From the NCBI RefSeq assembly GCF_024206495.1, contig NZ_JAMBPQ010000001.1:1-64000 (forward strand): a DNA stretch of 64,000 bases, in the 5' to 3' direction. The stretch is from Paraburkholderia sp. CNPSo 3272. Its GTDB lineage: Bacteria > Pseudomonadota > Gammaproteobacteria > Burkholderiales > Burkholderiaceae. This document shows, piece by piece, positions 54,442 through 64,000 of the stretch. The position numbers were made by a program, and so were the translations under genes. A model generated the notes under the pieces. It ran no database searches, had not been told where the DNA came from, and worked only from the letters and a program-made list of their open reading frames with translations. Every line of letters begins with the position of its first letter. Positions within the stretch are counted from its first letter, which is position 1.

Positions 54442-56040
54442 ATGTCGTTTTCACCAGGCACTCCCGACTCCCAAGGCGGCTCGTCCGCTACGCACCCGCC
54501 CGCCACCGGTCCGCTCGCCGACTTCGAACGCGCACTGATTGTGCCGCGCGAAGACGCCTTCGCCGCGCTCGGCGCACGCTTTTACACGCGTCTGCCCGGC
54601 GCGCCGCTGCCTGCGCCTTACGTTGTCGGCTTCTCGCAGGCCATGGCCGCGCAACTCGGGCTCGATGCATCCGCCGTTGCCGACCCTGCGTTCGCCGCGT
54701 TCTTCAGCGGGAATTTCACGCGCGAGCGCTCGCCTTCGGCCATGTCGTACGCAACGGTCTACTCCGGCCACCAGTTCGGCGTATGGGCGGGCCAGCTCGG
54801 CGACGGCCGCGCCCTCACGCTCGGCGAGGTCGAGCACGAGGGCAGGCGCAACGAGATCCAGCTCAAAGGCGCGGGCCGCACGCCCTACTCGCGCATGGGC
54901 GACGGCCGCGCGGTGCTGCGCTCGTCGATCCGCGAATTCCTGTGCTCGGAGGCCATGCATCATCTCGGCATTCCGACCACGCGCGCCCTCACGGTGACCG
55001 GCTCCGACCAGCCCGTGCGCCGGGAAGACATGGAAACGGCTGCGGTCGTCACGCGCGTGTCGCCGAGCTTCGTGCGCTTCGGCCACTTCGAGCACTTCTA
55101 TTCCCACGACGACGTGGACGCGCTGCGCGCGCTCGCCGACCACGTGATTGCGCGCTTCTATCCGCAACTGCGCGAAGCCGACGACCCATACCTCGCCCTG
55201 CTCGACGAAGCGGTGCGCACCACGGCAGCGCTGATGGTCGAGTGGCAAGCCGTGGGCTTCTGCCACGGCGTGATGAATACCGACAACATGTCGATCCTCG
55301 GCCTCACGATCGATTACGGTCCGTTCGGCTTCATGGACGGCTTCGACGCCAACCACATCTGCAATCATTCGGATTCGCAGGGCCGCTACGCGTACCGCAT
55401 GCAGCCGCAGATCGCGTACTGGAATCTCTTCTGCCTCGCGCAGGCGCTCGTGCCGCTGTTCGGCGCGCACTACGACATCGCCGACGAAAAGAAGCGCGGC
55501 GAACGTGTGGTGGCCGACGCGCAAGGCGTGCTCGAACGCTTCAAGGGGCACTTCGCGCCCGCGCTCGAAGCGCGCATGCGCGCGAAGCTCGGCCTCGAAC
55601 ACGAGCGCGAAGGCGACGACGCGCTCGCGAACAAGCTGTTCGAAATCATGCATGCCAACCGGGCCGATTTCACGCTCACGTATCGAAATCTCGCGCGCGT
55701 TTCGAAGCATGACGCGAGCGGCGACACGCCGGTGCGCGATCTCTTTCTCGATCGCGCCGCGTTCGACGCGTGGGCCGCCGACTACCGCGCGCGCCTCACG
55801 GACGAAACACGCGACGACGCCGCGCGCGCCGAGGCGATGAACCGCACCAATCCGAAATACGTGCTGCGCAATCACCTCGCGCAAACGGCGATCGAGCGTG
55901 CCGCGCAAAAGGACTTCAGCGAAGTGGAGCGGCTCGCCAAGGTGCTGGAGCGGCCATTCGACGAGCAGCCCGAAAACGCGTCGTACGCGGGGCTGCCGCC
56001 CGACTGGGCGAGTTCGCTCGAAGTCAGTTGCTCTTCTTGA
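54442..56040 (+). CDS. selO: SelO-type protein adenylyltransferase (YdiU family)
   Basis: 532-residue pseudokinase that transfers AMP to protein hydroxyl groups and is linked to redox stress. The inverted nucleotide site includes [20 protein letters not shown] and [20 protein letters not shown], and [20 protein letters not shown] carries the metal-binding Asn/Asp. It ends SLEVSCSS, where mitochondrial homologs have selenocysteine; here it is cysteine. MSFSPGTPD is the first credible start. It begins a plus-strand series with msrB, another redox-repair gene. Confidence 0.96.
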   Translation: MSFSPGTPDSQGGSSATHPPATGPLADFERALIVPREDAFAALGARFYTRLPGAPLPAPYVVGFSQAMAAQLGLDASAVADPAFAAFFSGNFTRERSPSAMSYATVYSGHQFGVWAGQLGDGRALTLGEVEHEGRRNEIQLKGAGRTPYSRMGDGRAVLRSSIREFLCSEAMHHLGIPTTRALTVTGSDQPVRREDMETAAVVTRVSPSFVRFGHFEHFYSHDDVDALRALADHVIARFYPQLREADDPYLALLDEAVRTTAALMVEWQAVGFCHGVMNTDNMSILGLTIDYGPFGFMDGFDANHICNHSDSQGRYAYRMQPQIAYWNLFCLAQALVPLFGAHYDIADEKKRGERVVADAQGVLERFKGHFAPALEARMRAKLGLEHEREGDDALANKLFEIMHANRADFTLTYRNLARVSKHDASGDTPVRDLFLDRAAFDAWAADYRARLTDETRDDAARAEAMNRTNPKYVLRNHLAQTAIERAAQKDFSEVERLAKVLERPFDEQPENASYAGLPPDWASSLEVSCSS

Positions 56041-56090
56041 GCGCGCCCCCATCTATGTGATCCTTGTTTCCCACCCGACAGGAACCCGAC

Positions 56091-56510
56091 ATGAGCCAGG
56101 ACGACCACAACTCCCCTTCCTACCCCGGCTACAAGTCCGACGAGCAATGGCGCGAGCAGCTCGACGAAGGCCAGTATCAGGTCACGCGCCATGCCGCCAC
56201 CGAGCGCGCCTTCACGGGCAAATACTGGGATCATTTCGATCGCGGCGTGTATGACTGTGTGTGTTGCGGCACACCGCTCTTCGAGTCCGACACGAAATTC
56301 GACGCGGGCTGTGGCTGGCCTAGCTACTTCCGCCCGATCAACGGCGAGGTGATCGAAGAGAAAACCGACCGCACGCACGGCATGCTGCGCATCGAGGTGC
56401 GCTGCAAGAACTGCGGCGCGCACCTGGGCCATGTGTTCGAGGATGGTCCGGCCCCGACGGGCCTTCGGTATTGCATCAATTCGGCTGCGCTACAATTCGA
56501 GCCCAAGTGA
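56091..56510 (+). CDS. msrB: Peptide-methionine (R)-S-oxide reductase
   Basis: 139-residue enzyme reducing methionine-R-sulfoxide in proteins. The zinc pairs are visible in [20 protein letters not shown] and [20 protein letters not shown], and the catalytic cysteine in [15 protein letters not shown]. The N-terminal 15 residues are a disordered lead. It lies 50 bases after selO. The next gene starts 104 bases on. Confidence 0.97.
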   Translation: MSQDDHNSPSYPGYKSDEQWREQLDEGQYQVTRHAATERAFTGKYWDHFDRGVYDCVCCGTPLFESDTKFDAGCGWPSYFRPINGEVIEEKTDRTHGMLRIEVRCKNCGAHLGHVFEDGPAPTGLRYCINSAALQFEPK

Positions 56511-56614
56511 CGTTGGCAAGGCAGCCCCGCGCCCCGCGCGGGGCCCAATGCGGCCTTGACAACGTCGTGCCCTCCTCTTTTGCCGGGCTCAATTCGTCAA
56601 CTCTCAGGCCGATA

Positions 56615-57148
56615 ATGAAATTCCTGTTTGATCTGTTCCCGATCATCCTCTTTTTCGTCGCCTTCAAGCTGTGGGGCATCTTTACGGCTACGGCCGTGGC
56701 GATTGGAGCTACGCTCGTGCAGATCGCTTGGGTCGCGTTCCGTCACCGCAAGGTCGACCCGATGCTGTGGCTTTCGCTGTGCATCGTCGTCGTGTTCGGC
56801 GGCGCCACGCTGATGCTGCACGACGAAACCTTCATCAAGTGGAAACCGACCGTGCTCTACTGGGCGTTCTCGGTCGTGCTGCTCGTCTCGCAAGTGGCAT
56901 TCGGCAAGAACCTCATCGAAGCGATGATGGGCAAGCAGATCACCCTGCCGACGCGCATCTGGACGCAACTGAACTTCGTCTGGTCGATCTTCTTCGCGCT
57001 GCTCGGCATTCTCAATCTCTTCGTGGCATTCCACTTCTCCACCGACGCGTGGGTCGACTTCAAGCTGTTCGGCGCGACCGGCATTCTCGTGGTGTTCATC
57101 GTCGGCCAGAGCCTGTGGCTTTCGCGTTACATGAAGGAAGAAGAATGA
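56615..57148 (+). CDS. Septation protein A (YciB/IspZ)
   Basis: 177-residue integral membrane protein of the YciB family involved in cell envelope and division. About five hydrophobic segments are visible: [73 protein letters not shown] and [17 protein letters not shown] longer upstream frame is not supported. The stop overlaps the bolA start (ATGA), so the two are coupled. Confidence 0.96.
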   Translation: MKFLFDLFPIILFFVAFKLWGIFTATAVAIGATLVQIAWVAFRHRKVDPMLWLSLCIVVVFGGATLMLHDETFIKWKPTVLYWAFSVVLLVSQVAFGKNLIEAMMGKQITLPTRIWTQLNFVWSIFFALLGILNLFVAFHFSTDAWVDFKLFGATGILVVFIVGQSLWLSRYMKEEE

Positions 57149-57453
57149 GCGACGTCTTTCTCAACGCCAGCCCCGCCGAGCGCATGGCGCTCATCGAAAC
57201 GCGGCTCACAGCGGCGCTCGCCCCCATTTCGATCGACGTGCGCGACGACAGCGCGCAGCATGCCGGACACGCGGGCGCCGCTGCCGGCGGTCATTATCAT
57301 GTCACGATCGTTGCGGGCGCATTCGCGGGGAAAGCCCGCGTGGCAAGGCATCGCATGGTGTATGATGCGCTGGCCGAGGCCATGCAGCGCGGCATCCACG
57401 CTCTCGCGATCACGGCGCTCACGCCCGAAGAAGCCGCGGCGCTGCCCCGCTAG
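57145..57453 (+). CDS. BolA-family protein
   Basis: 102-residue protein of the BolA family, partner of monothiol glutaredoxins in iron-sulfur handling and stress morphology. The domain [20 protein letters not shown] with [20 protein letters not shown] is typical, and the conserved HRMVYDAL helix is present. The start overlaps the septation protein stop by 4 bases. In many betaproteobacteria YciB, BolA and a parvulin are adjacent, as here. Confidence 0.94.
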   Translation: MSDVFLNASPAERMALIETRLTAALAPISIDVRDDSAQHAGHAGAAAGGHYHVTIVAGAFAGKARVARHRMVYDALAEAMQRGIHALAITALTPEEAAALPR

Positions 57454-57513
57454 CCCACGTTAGATTTCGTTCTTTTTGTTCGCCATTTTGGTTCGCCCCG
57501 TTAGGACTTTCCG

Positions 57514-58293
57514 ATGACCTTGAAGAAAACCCATCTTTGGGTGTTGCTGGCTGCGTTTGCGGCGGCTCCCGCCTTTGCGCAGAACATCGCCGTCGTGAAC
57601 GGCACGCCGATTCCCAAAGCGCGCGCCGATGCGCTGATCGACCAGCTCGTGCATCAAGGCCAGCAGGATTCGCCGCAGCTGCAGATGGCCGTGCGTGAAG
57701 AGCTCGTGAATCGCGAAATCCTCATGCAGGAAGCCATTCGCGAAGGCATTCCGAACAAGCCGGACGTGAAGGCGCAGATCGCCGTGGCCCAGCAGACCGT
57801 CGTGCTGCGCGCGCTGATCGAGAACTTCGTGAAGAACAACCAGCCGAGCGACGCCGAAGTCAAGGCGCGCTACGACCAGTTGACCAAGGATGCGGGCGGC
57901 AGCGAATACCACCTGCACCACATCCTCGTGGACAACGAGCAGCAGGCCAAGGACCTGATCGCGAAGATCAAGGCCGGCGCCAGTTTCGAAGACCTCGCGA
58001 AGCAGTACTCCAAGGACCCGGGTTCGGCGAAGAATGGCGGCGACCTCGACTGGTCCGATCCGAAGGCCTACGTGCCGGAATTCGCGACTGCGGCCACGCA
58101 CCTGCAGAAAGGCCAGATGACCGATACGCCGGTGCACACGCAGTTCGGCTGGCACATCATCCGCGTGGACGACATCCGCCCGGTCACGCCGCCGCCGCTC
58201 GAGCAGGTGCGCCCGCAGATCGTCCAGCAGATCCAGCAGGAAAAGCTGCAGGCGTTCGAAGAGAATCTGCGCAAGCAGGCGAAGATTCAGTAA
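57514..58293 (+). CDS. Periplasmic parvulin-type peptidyl-prolyl isomerase
   Basis: 259-residue exported isomerase with a 23-residue signal peptide ending AAPAFAQ. A SurA_N-like helical part (about residues 24-115) is followed by the PpiC domain, with YHLHHILVDNEQQAKDLIAK, FEDLAKQYSKDPGSAKNGGD and FGWHIIRVDDIRP. It folds or assists outer-membrane proteins. A shared terminator follows. It closes the plus-strand series from selO. Confidence 0.95.
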   Translation: MTLKKTHLWVLLAAFAAAPAFAQNIAVVNGTPIPKARADALIDQLVHQGQQDSPQLQMAVREELVNREILMQEAIREGIPNKPDVKAQIAVAQQTVVLRALIENFVKNNQPSDAEVKARYDQLTKDAGGSEYHLHHILVDNEQQAKDLIAKIKAGASFEDLAKQYSKDPGSAKNGGDLDWSDPKAYVPEFATAATHLQKGQMTDTPVHTQFGWHIIRVDDIRPVTPPPLEQVRPQIVQQIQQEKLQAFEENLRKQAKIQ

Positions 58294-58318
58294 GGCCGCA
58301 CGCGGCTTTGCGTGCCGC

Positions 58319-58355
58319 AAAAAACCCCGCGACCTTTCGAAGGCGCGGGGTTTTT
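58319..58355. terminator. Bidirectional terminator between the parvulin and fic genes
   Basis: Imperfect stem CCCCGC-GA-CCTT/AAGG-C-GCGGGG with a three-base loop, flanked by six A residues on the left and five T residues on the right. It can end transcription from both convergent genes. Confidence 0.88.
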
Positions 58356-58363
58356 GTTTGCGG

Positions 58364-59479
58364 CTACGCGTTGAGCTCGTAGCTCGTGCTGCGCCCGCCA
58401 CCCTCCGCCTTGCGCAGCGCACCGCGCGCCACCAGGTCGTTGATGTCGCGTAACGCCGTGTCGGACGAGCATTTGGCGATGGCCGCCCACTTGCCGCTCG
58501 TGAGCTTGCCGTCGAAGCCGTCGAGCAGGCGGTTCAGAAGCTTGACCTGGCGTTCGTTGAACGGCGTCGCGGCCCACTCGCGCCAGAAGCGCGCCTTGGC
58601 GAGCACGGCGTCCAACGTGATTTGCGCCTGATCGACCGCGCGATGCAGCGCGTCGAAGAACCAGGCGAGCCACAGCGTGACGTCCATCGAGCCGCGCTGC
58701 GTGCGCTCCAGAATGTCGTAGTAGCCTTTGCGCTCCCGCTGAATCTGTGCGGAGAGGCTATAAAAGCGCTGCGCACTGCCGTCCGCGCGCGCGAGCAGCA
58801 AGTCGCCGATGGCTCTGGCCACGCGGCCATTGCCGTCGTCGAACGGGTGCAACGTGACGAACCACAAGTGGCCGAGAGCCGCCTTGATCAGCGGCGGCTC
58901 TTGCGGCGGCCCGTTGAGCCAGTCGAGAAAGCGCCGCGTTTGCGCTTCCAGCCGGTTCGCGGGCGGCGCCTCGAAATGCACGCGTTGACGGCCGATCGGC
59001 CCGGAGATCACCTGCATGGGCCCGCTCGCATCGTCGCGCCATGCCCCGACGTTAATCCGCGACAGGCCCGCGTAACCCGTAGGAAACAGCGCGGCGTGCC
59101 AGCCGAACAGGCGCTCGCGCGTGACTGGCGCGCGGCTGTTGGTGGTCGCGTCCAGCACCATCTCCACCACCCCTTCCACGTGCCGGTCCACCGGCGCGAG
59201 CGCCCCGATGTCAACGCCCATGCGACGCGCGATGGACGAACGCACGGAGGCAACATCGAGCTGTTCGCCTTCGATCTCGCTGGTCTTGAGCACGTCCTCC
59301 GTCAGGGCCGCGAGGCTCGCCTGATCGCGCAGCGCCAGGCCTACATCGGCGAGCCTGCCCACCAGCAGGCCCTGGGCGCGGCTCACCTCGGCCATGGGCT
59401 CGGCCAGCGCCGCGAGATCGAAGCGCCACTGAGGCCAGTCGCCGGCTTGCCAGATGTAGGTGTATTCGCCGCTATTCAT
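58364..59479 (-). CDS. Fic-family AMPylator with N-terminal inhibitory helix
   Basis: 371-residue protein that probably transfers AMP to a protein hydroxyl. The FIC motif is HPFDDGNGR at residues 211-219, complete. The inhibition motif T66-S-E-I-E70-G71 fits (S/T)xxxE(G/N) and lies before the Fic domain, marking a class II, self-inhibited Fic protein. A DUF4172-like N-terminal part and a C-terminal winged-helix-like part (WAAIAKCSSDTALRDINDLV) surround it. ATG 59479 is chosen; GTG 59503 would add 8 residues. The start lies inside a cluster of repeated half-sites. Neighbours are not toxin genes. Confidence 0.94.
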   Translation of the reverse strand: MNSGEYTYIWQAGDWPQWRFDLAALAEPMAEVSRAQGLLVGRLADVGLALRDQASLAALTEDVLKTSEIEGEQLDVASVRSSIARRMGVDIGALAPVDRHVEGVVEMVLDATTNSRAPVTRERLFGWHAALFPTGYAGLSRINVGAWRDDASGPMQVISGPIGRQRVHFEAPPANRLEAQTRRFLDWLNGPPQEPPLIKAALGHLWFVTLHPFDDGNGRVARAIGDLLLARADGSAQRFYSLSAQIQRERKGYYDILERTQRGSMDVTLWLAWFFDALHRAVDQAQITLDAVLAKARFWREWAATPFNERQVKLLNRLLDGFDGKLTSGKWAAIAKCSSDTALRDINDLVARGALRKAEGGGRSTSYELNA

Positions 59480-59561
59480 GCGGCGATTATGAGCGATATT
59501 CACCGCAGGCGCAAATCAATCACCGCAAAATATGCGGCGATTAACGCCGCTATTCGCCGCA
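59464..59561. promoter_or_regulatory. Cluster of repeated half-sites over the fic start, operator candidate
   Basis: The motif A(A/T)TC(A/G)CCGC(A) or its complement recurs at 59464-59472, 59479-59488 (inverted), 59498-59507, 59518-59527, 59533-59542 (inverted) and 59552-59561. The pair 59518-59542 (AATCACCGCA-N5-TGCGGCGATT) is an almost perfect inverted repeat with one mismatch. The first copies run into the coding sequence of fic, which reads the motif in the codons for N-S-G-E. This looks like a cooperatively bound operator controlling fic, possibly by Fic itself. Confidence 0.6.
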
Positions 59562-59590
59562 GCGCCCGCGCCGGTCGGCGCCCAAGAGGC

Positions 59591-59631
59591 AAAAACCCCG
59601 GCCGGCACTCGCAATCGAGGCAGGACCGGGG
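59591..59631 (-). terminator. Rho-independent terminator after purL
   Basis: Minus-strand hairpin: outer CCCCGG/CCGGGG and inner CTCG/CGAG around ATTG, with some unpaired bases between, followed by TTTTT. It lies 72 bases past the purL stop. Confidence 0.75.
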
Positions 59632-59702
59632 CTTTCCACCGGGGCGAGTTGCCCCGCCCTGGCGTCAACCGTCCGCGAAATTCGCGAGTTGCGCGAGGCG
59701 CG

Positions 59703-62700
59703 TTAGCCCACCCACTTGCGCGCGTTCTGGAACGCACGCATCCACGGGCTCGCCTCTCCCCAGGCTTGGGGATGCCAGCTCATCGTCACTGTGCGCTGCA
59801 CGCGCTCGGTGTGCGGCATCAGCACCGTGAAGCGGCCATCGGGCGTCGTGACCGAGGTGATGCCTTGCGGCGAGCCGTTCGGATTGAACGGGTAGGCTTC
59901 GGTTGCCTGGGCGCGATGGTCGACATAGCGCATCGCCACCGCGACCTTCGAGATGTCGCCCTGCTGCGAGAAGTCCGCGAAACCTTCGCCGTGCGCGACC
60001 GCCACCGGAATGCGCGAGCCTTCCATGCCGTTGAAAAAGATCGACGGCGAGCCCTGCACTTCCACCAGCGAGAAGCGCGCTTCGAACTGCTCCGACTTGT
60101 TGCGCGTGAACTTCGGCCAGGCTTCGGCGCCCGGGATCATCGAGGCGAGACTCGACATCATCTGGCAGCCGTTGCAGATGCCGAGCGCAAACGTGTCCTG
60201 ACGCGCGAAGAACGCCGCGAACATGTCCGCGAGCTTCGCGTTGAAGCGGATCGTCTTGGCCCAACCTTCGCCCGCGCCCAGCACGTCGCCGTATGAGAAG
60301 CCGCCGCAGGCCACCGCGCCCGCGAAGTCGGCGAGCGTGGCGCGGCCTTCGAGCAGATCGCTCATGTGTACGTCGTGCGCGTCGAAGCCGGCGCGGTCGA
60401 ACGCGTACGCGGTTTCGAGGTGCGAGTTCACGCCCTGCTCGCGCAGGATCGCCACGCGCGGACGCGCGCCACGGCCGATGAACGGCGCGGCGATGTCCTC
60501 GGCCGGATCGAACGTGAGATGCGGCTGCATGCCCGGATCGGCGGCGTCGAGCAGCGCGTCGTATTCCGAATCGGCGCAGGCGGGGTTGTCGCGCAAACGC
60601 GCAATGCGCCAGCTCACTTCGCTCCACACGCGTTGCAGTTCCGCACGCGGCGCTTCGTAGATACGCTTGGCGTCGCGGTAGATTTCAATCGAGTCGCGAT
60701 TGTTCAGCGTGCCGATCACATGCGAGCACACCGAGAGGCCATGCTCACGCAGCACGCCCATCACGACGTCGCGCTGCTGTGCGGGCACCTGGATCACCGC
60801 GCCGAGTTCTTCGGAGAAGAGCGCGCGCAGCGTGCGGTCTTCGCGGCGGCCGCTCGTCTGCTTCGCCCAGTCCTTCGCGTCGCCATAGTCGGACTCGTGC
60901 TCGCTGTCGAGCGCGAGCATGTCCACGTTCAGCGACACGCCCGTGTGGCCCGCGAAGGCCATTTCGCAGACCGTCGCCCACAGGCCGCCGTCCGAGCGGT
61001 CGTGGTACGCGAGCAGTTGCTCGTTCGCGTTCAGCTGCTGGATGGCCGTGAAGAACTGCTTGAGATCTTCGGCACTGTCCACGTCGGGCACCGCGTCGCC
61101 GACCTGCTGCGTGACCTGCGCGAAGATGCTGCCGCCCATACGGTTCTTGCCGCGGCCCAGGTCGATCGCGATCAGCACCGACTCGCCCACTTCGTCGGCG
61201 CGGCGCAGTTGCGGCGTGAGGTGGCGGCGCACGTCATCGACCGGCGCGAACGCCGAGATGATGAGCGACACCGGCGCGACCACTTCCTTCGCCACGCCTT
61301 CCTCATTCCACTTCGTGCGCATGGAGAGCGAATCCTTGCCGACCGGAATGCCGATGCCCAGCGCAGGGCACAGCTCCATGCCGATCGCCTTCACGGTGTC
61401 GTACAGCGCCGCGTCCTCGCCCGGTGCGCCGCACGCGGCCATCCAGTTCGCGGAGAGCTTGAGCTTGTCGAGCGAGAGGATGGGCGCGCTGGCGATGTTG
61501 GTGATCGCCTCGCCCACGGCCATGCGGCCCGATGCGGGCGCATCGATCACGGCGAGCGGCGTGCGCTCGCCCATCGTCATCGCTTCGCCCTTGTAGCCCG
61601 CGTAGTCGAGCGCGGTGATCGCGCAGTCGGCCACCGGCACCTGCCACGGGCCGACCATCTGGTCGCGCACCGTCGTGCCGCCCACCGAGCGGTCGCCGAT
61701 GGTGATGAGGAACGACTTGCTGCCCACGGTCGGGTGGCGCAGCACGCTCTTCGCGACTTCGTCGAGCGAGACGCCCGTGACTTCGACCGGCGCGAGCGGC
61801 ATGCTCGCGTGCTCGACGTTGCGGTGCATGCGCGGCGGCTTGCCGAGCAGGATGTCCATCGGCATGTCGACGGGCTGGTGGCCGCCGCTGGCTGCGAGCG
61901 CGTGCTCGTCGGTGTCGATGAGCTTCAGGTCGCGCGCGTCGGTCGCGACGCCCACCACGGCGAACGGGCAGCGCTCACGCTCGCAGATCGACTGGAACTC
62001 CGCCAGATCGGCGGGTGCGATCGCGAGAACGTAGCGTTCCTGCGATTCGTTCGACCAGATTTCGCGCGGCGAAAGGCCCGACTCTTCGAGCTGCACCTTG
62101 CGCAGTTCGAAGCGCGCGCCCTTGTCGGCGCCGTCGACGAGTTCGGGGAAGGCGTTGGAAAGGCCGCCCGCGCCGACGTCGTGGATACTCAGGATCGGGT
62201 TGCGCTCGCCAAGCTGCCAGCACGAATTGATGACTTCCTGCGCGCGACGCTCGATTTCCGGATTGCCGCGCTGAACCGAGTCGAAGTCGAGTTCGGCCGT
62301 GTTGGTGCCGGTGGCCATCGAACTGGCCGCGCCGCCGCCCATGCCGATGCGCATGCCCGGGCCGCCGATCTGGATCAGCAGCGTGCCGGCCGGCAGGTCG
62401 TGCTTGTGCGTGTGCTGCGCGCTGATGTTACCGAGGCCGCCCGCGATCATGATCGGCTTGTGATAGCCGCGCACGGTGCCCGCCACGTTCTGCTCGTAGG
62501 TGCGGAAATAGCCGCCGAGGTTCGGCCGGCCGAATTCGTTGTTGAACGCGGCGCCGCCGAGCGGGCCGTCGATCATGATCTGCAGAGGCGAAGCGATGCG
62601 GTCCGGGCGGCCGTAGGCGCCCTGCGTGTCGGCGGGATTGCGCAGCGCGAGCGGCACAGCCGCGTCGCGGGCGTCTTCCCACGCTTCGCGCGCGTCGGGC

Positions 62701-63788
62701 AGATCGAGGTTCGAAACCGTGAAGCCCGTGAGGCCGGCCTTCGGACGCGCGCCACGGCCCGTCGCGCCTTCGTCGCGGATTTCGCCGCCCGAGCCCGTTG
62801 CCGCGCCCGCGAACGGCGAGATCGCCGTGGGGTGGTTGTGCGTCTCCACCTTCATCAGCGTGTGCGTGAGTTCGGTGTGGCGGCCGTAACGTTCACCCGG
62901 CTCGCCAGGCATGCCGTCGGCGTTGCTCTTGCGCGGGAACCAGCGCTCCGCGACCGCACCTTCCATGATCGACGAGTTGTCCGAGTAGGCAACGATCGTG
63001 CCCTGCGGGCTGATCTTCTCGGTGTTGCGGATCATCGCGAAGAGCGACATATCCTGCTCCTGGCCATCGATCGTCCAGCTCGCGTTGAAGATCTTGTGGC
63101 GGCAGTGCTCGCTGTTGGCCTGCGCGAACATCATCAGCTCGACGTCGGTCGGGTTGCGCTCGAGCTTCTTGAAGTTTTCGACGAGGTAGTCGATTTCATC
63201 GTCGGCGAGCGCGAGGCCCAGTTCCCCGTTGGCCGTTTCCAGCGCCGCACGGCCGTGGCCGAGCACGTCGACCGTCTGCATCGGGCGGGCCGGCAGCTCG
63301 TCGAACAGATGCAGCGCCACGTCGCGCGAAGGCGCCACGCTTTCCGTCATGCGGTCGTGCAGCGCCGCGGCAACAGCGGCGTGCGCCTCATCCGGGAGCG
63401 TCTTCTTGCCGCCGAGCAGCCCCGACTTGAGCACCACGGTGTATTCGACGCCGCGCTCGATGCGGCGCACCTGCTCGAGGCCGCAATGGTGCGCGATGTC
63501 CGTAGCCTTGCTCGCCCACGGCGACACCGTGCCGAAGCGCGGCACGACGAGGAACGTGAGCGCGCTGCCGCGCTCCTGCGGGGCCGCGAACGGCGCGCCG
63601 TAGTGCATCAGCGCTTCGATTTTCGCGCTGTCTTCGGCGGTGAGCTGCGCAGCCGAGTTGACGAAATGCAGATACTGGCCGTGCACGCCGACGATGTTGG
63701 CGTCGATACGCTGAAGCGTCTCGAGCAGGCGGGTCTGACGGAAGTCGGAAAGGGCCGAAGCGCCGGGGAAACACGAGAAGTGGGCCAT
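59703..63788 (-). CDS. purL: Phosphoribosylformylglycinamidine synthase
   Basis: 1361-residue large-type purine biosynthesis enzyme that converts FGAR and glutamine to FGAM with ATP. The N-terminal segments [20 protein letters not shown] and [14 protein letters not shown] lead to the central nucleotide part ([37 protein letters not shown]). The C-terminal class I glutaminase carries the nucleophile in [13 protein letters not shown] and ends at [15 protein letters not shown]. The length matches the large, single-chain PurL of proteobacteria. The gene is alone on the minus strand. Confidence 0.98.
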   Translation of the reverse strand: MAHFSCFPGASALSDFRQTRLLETLQRIDANIVGVHGQYLHFVNSAAQLTAEDSAKIEALMHYGAPFAAPQERGSALTFLVVPRFGTVSPWASKATDIAHHCGLEQVRRIERGVEYTVVLKSGLLGGKKTLPDEAHAAVAAALHDRMTESVAPSRDVALHLFDELPARPMQTVDVLGHGRAALETANGELGLALADDEIDYLVENFKKLERNPTDVELMMFAQANSEHCRHKIFNASWTIDGQEQDMSLFAMIRNTEKISPQGTIVAYSDNSSIMEGAVAERWFPRKSNADGMPGEPGERYGRHTELTHTLMKVETHNHPTAISPFAGAATGSGGEIRDEGATGRGARPKAGLTGFTVSNLDLPDAREAWEDARDAAVPLALRNPADTQGAYGRPDRIASPLQIMIDGPLGGAAFNNEFGRPNLGGYFRTYEQNVAGTVRGYHKPIMIAGGLGNISAQHTHKHDLPAGTLLIQIGGPGMRIGMGGGAASSMATGTNTAELDFDSVQRGNPEIERRAQEVINSCWQLGERNPILSIHDVGAGGLSNAFPELVDGADKGARFELRKVQLEESGLSPREIWSNESQERYVLAIAPADLAEFQSICERERCPFAVVGVATDARDLKLIDTDEHALAASGGHQPVDMPMDILLGKPPRMHRNVEHASMPLAPVEVTGVSLDEVAKSVLRHPTVGSKSFLITIGDRSVGGTTVRDQMVGPWQVPVADCAITALDYAGYKGEAMTMGERTPLAVIDAPASGRMAVGEAITNIASAPILSLDKLKLSANWMAACGAPGEDAALYDTVKAIGMELCPALGIGIPVGKDSLSMRTKWNEEGVAKEVVAPVSLIISAFAPVDDVRRHLTPQLRRADEVGESVLIAIDLGRGKNRMGGSIFAQVTQQVGDAVPDVDSAEDLKQFFTAIQQLNANEQLLAYHDRSDGGLWATVCEMAFAGHTGVSLNVDMLALDSEHESDYGDAKDWAKQTSGRREDRTLRALFSEELGAVIQVPAQQRDVVMGVLREHGLSVCSHVIGTLNNRDSIEIYRDAKRIYEAPRAELQRVWSEVSWRIARLRDNPACADSEYDALLDAADPGMQPHLTFDPAEDIAAPFIGRGARPRVAILREQGVNSHLETAYAFDRAGFDAHDVHMSDLLEGRATLADFAGAVACGGFSYGDVLGAGEGWAKTIRFNAKLADMFAAFFARQDTFALGICNGCQMMSSLASMIPGAEAWPKFTRNKSEQFEARFSLVEVQGSPSIFFNGMEGSRIPVAVAHGEGFADFSQQGDISKVAVAMRYVDHRAQATEAYPFNPNGSPQGITSVTTPDGRFTVLMPHTERVQRTVTMSWHPQAWGEASPWMRAFQNARKWVG

Positions 63789-64000
63789 GGACTGGGGCGT
63801 TGCGTCGAGGTTGCGTCAGAGTTGCGTCGCGGCTTCGCCTCGCGCGAAACACGTCGCAAGGTGGCGATGCGTCGCGCGGGGGATGGCGACGGTCAGGCGA
63901 AGGGAGACCGCGATTATAACCCGGAAGGCCTGTCCTGACCGTCCCGGCGGCCGCGCGCAACGCGGGTGGCAAGCCGGCCTCGCGCATGGCGATGCGCACG
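63789..64000. other. Upstream region of purL to window end
   Basis: 212 bases with no gene. A perfect TATAAT on the minus strand at 63913-63918 lies 125 bases upstream of the purL start and could be its -10; the -35 hexamer with proper spacing (CGGTCA) is poor. No purine riboswitch is recognisable. Confidence 0.4.

Noticed and set aside
54442..56040. Selenocysteine in SelO
   Set aside because: The C-terminal position carries a cysteine codon (SCSS), and no in-frame TGA precedes the end, so no selenoprotein is encoded here.
60366..63938. 1190-codon open frame antisense to purL
   Set aside because: It is a product of GC bias opposite a long, well-identified gene; the translation is Arg/His/Val/Ala-rich without any domain and it has no ribosome site.
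63789..64000. Purine riboswitch ahead of purL
   Set aside because: No three-way junction or conserved core bases can be seen, and such riboswitches are not expected in front of betaproteobacterial purL.

Overview
The window is chromosomal DNA from a GC-rich betaproteobacterium, most probably the Burkholderia/Paraburkholderia/Caballeronia group. This is inferred from the codon bias, the Gram-negative porin type, the RND efflux cassette, the mltG-tmk-holB-tatD block, the acetoacetyl-CoA synthetase and the SelO, MsrB, septation protein A, BolA and PpiC order. I recognised no tRNA, rRNA, CRISPR array or prophage. Almost every gene is a housekeeping or catabolic gene. The only mobile-DNA trace is at the extreme left edge.

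Layout. 1-0.3 kb: an open reading-frame end and two short direct repeats that look like an insertion-sequence end. 0.3-3.3 kb: a zinc alcohol dehydrogenase, a porin and a small membrane protein. 3.6-9.3 kb: a complete tripartite RND efflux operon (outer-membrane factor, adaptor, permease). 9.3-11 kb: a gene-poor stretch with one small protein and a decayed metallo-beta-lactamase-fold pseudogene. 11-17.9 kb: ETF-ubiquinone oxidoreductase, an acyl-CoA dehydrogenase, an AraC-type regulator and acetoacetyl-CoA synthetase. 18.5-23.3 kb: the complete arginine deiminase operon arcDABC behind a 0.6 kb AT-richer control region. 23.4-24.6 kb: a small RNA-binding protein and a type 2 polyphosphate kinase. 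24.7-27.2 kb: small secreted and cytosolic proteins and a thioesterase. 27.3-30.3 kb: 2-aminoethylphosphonate degradation (phnW, phnX) with a divergent LysR regulator. 30.3-33.9 kb: small conserved proteins. 33.9-38 kb: MscS channel, trehalose-6-phosphate synthase and a glycosyltransferase, all on one strand. 38.2-43.1 kb: a Rap1a/Tai-like immunity protein, an ankyrin protein, tatD, holB, tmk and mltG. 43.1-45.1 kb: ygfZ and an NRDE protein. 45.3-54.3 kb: a lipid and beta-oxidation cluster. 54.4-58.3 kb: selO, msrB, septation protein A, bolA and a parvulin. 58.4-63.8 kb: a Fic AMPylator and purL.

How the genes work together. The ETF-QO/acyl-CoA dehydrogenase pair, acetoacetyl-CoA synthetase and the 45-54 kb cluster (CoA ligase, bifunctional hydratase/dehydrogenase, thiolase, thioesterase) form a fatty-acid oxidation capacity. 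The arc operon makes ATP from arginine without oxygen and is followed by a polyphosphate kinase that can also make nucleotide triphosphates. The channel and trehalose genes form an osmotic-stress unit.

Points worth a second look: a cluster of about six repeated half-sites over the start of the fic gene; two unrelated AMPylating enzymes within 5 kb; a perfect 10-bp inverted repeat in front of the alcohol dehydrogenase; a LysR operator candidate between phnW and its regulator; a structured arcB-arcC junction; a nicotinamidase gene embedded in a beta-oxidation operon; and orphan immunity-like genes. I saw no clearly new multi-gene system; the fic region is the best candidate for undescribed regulation.
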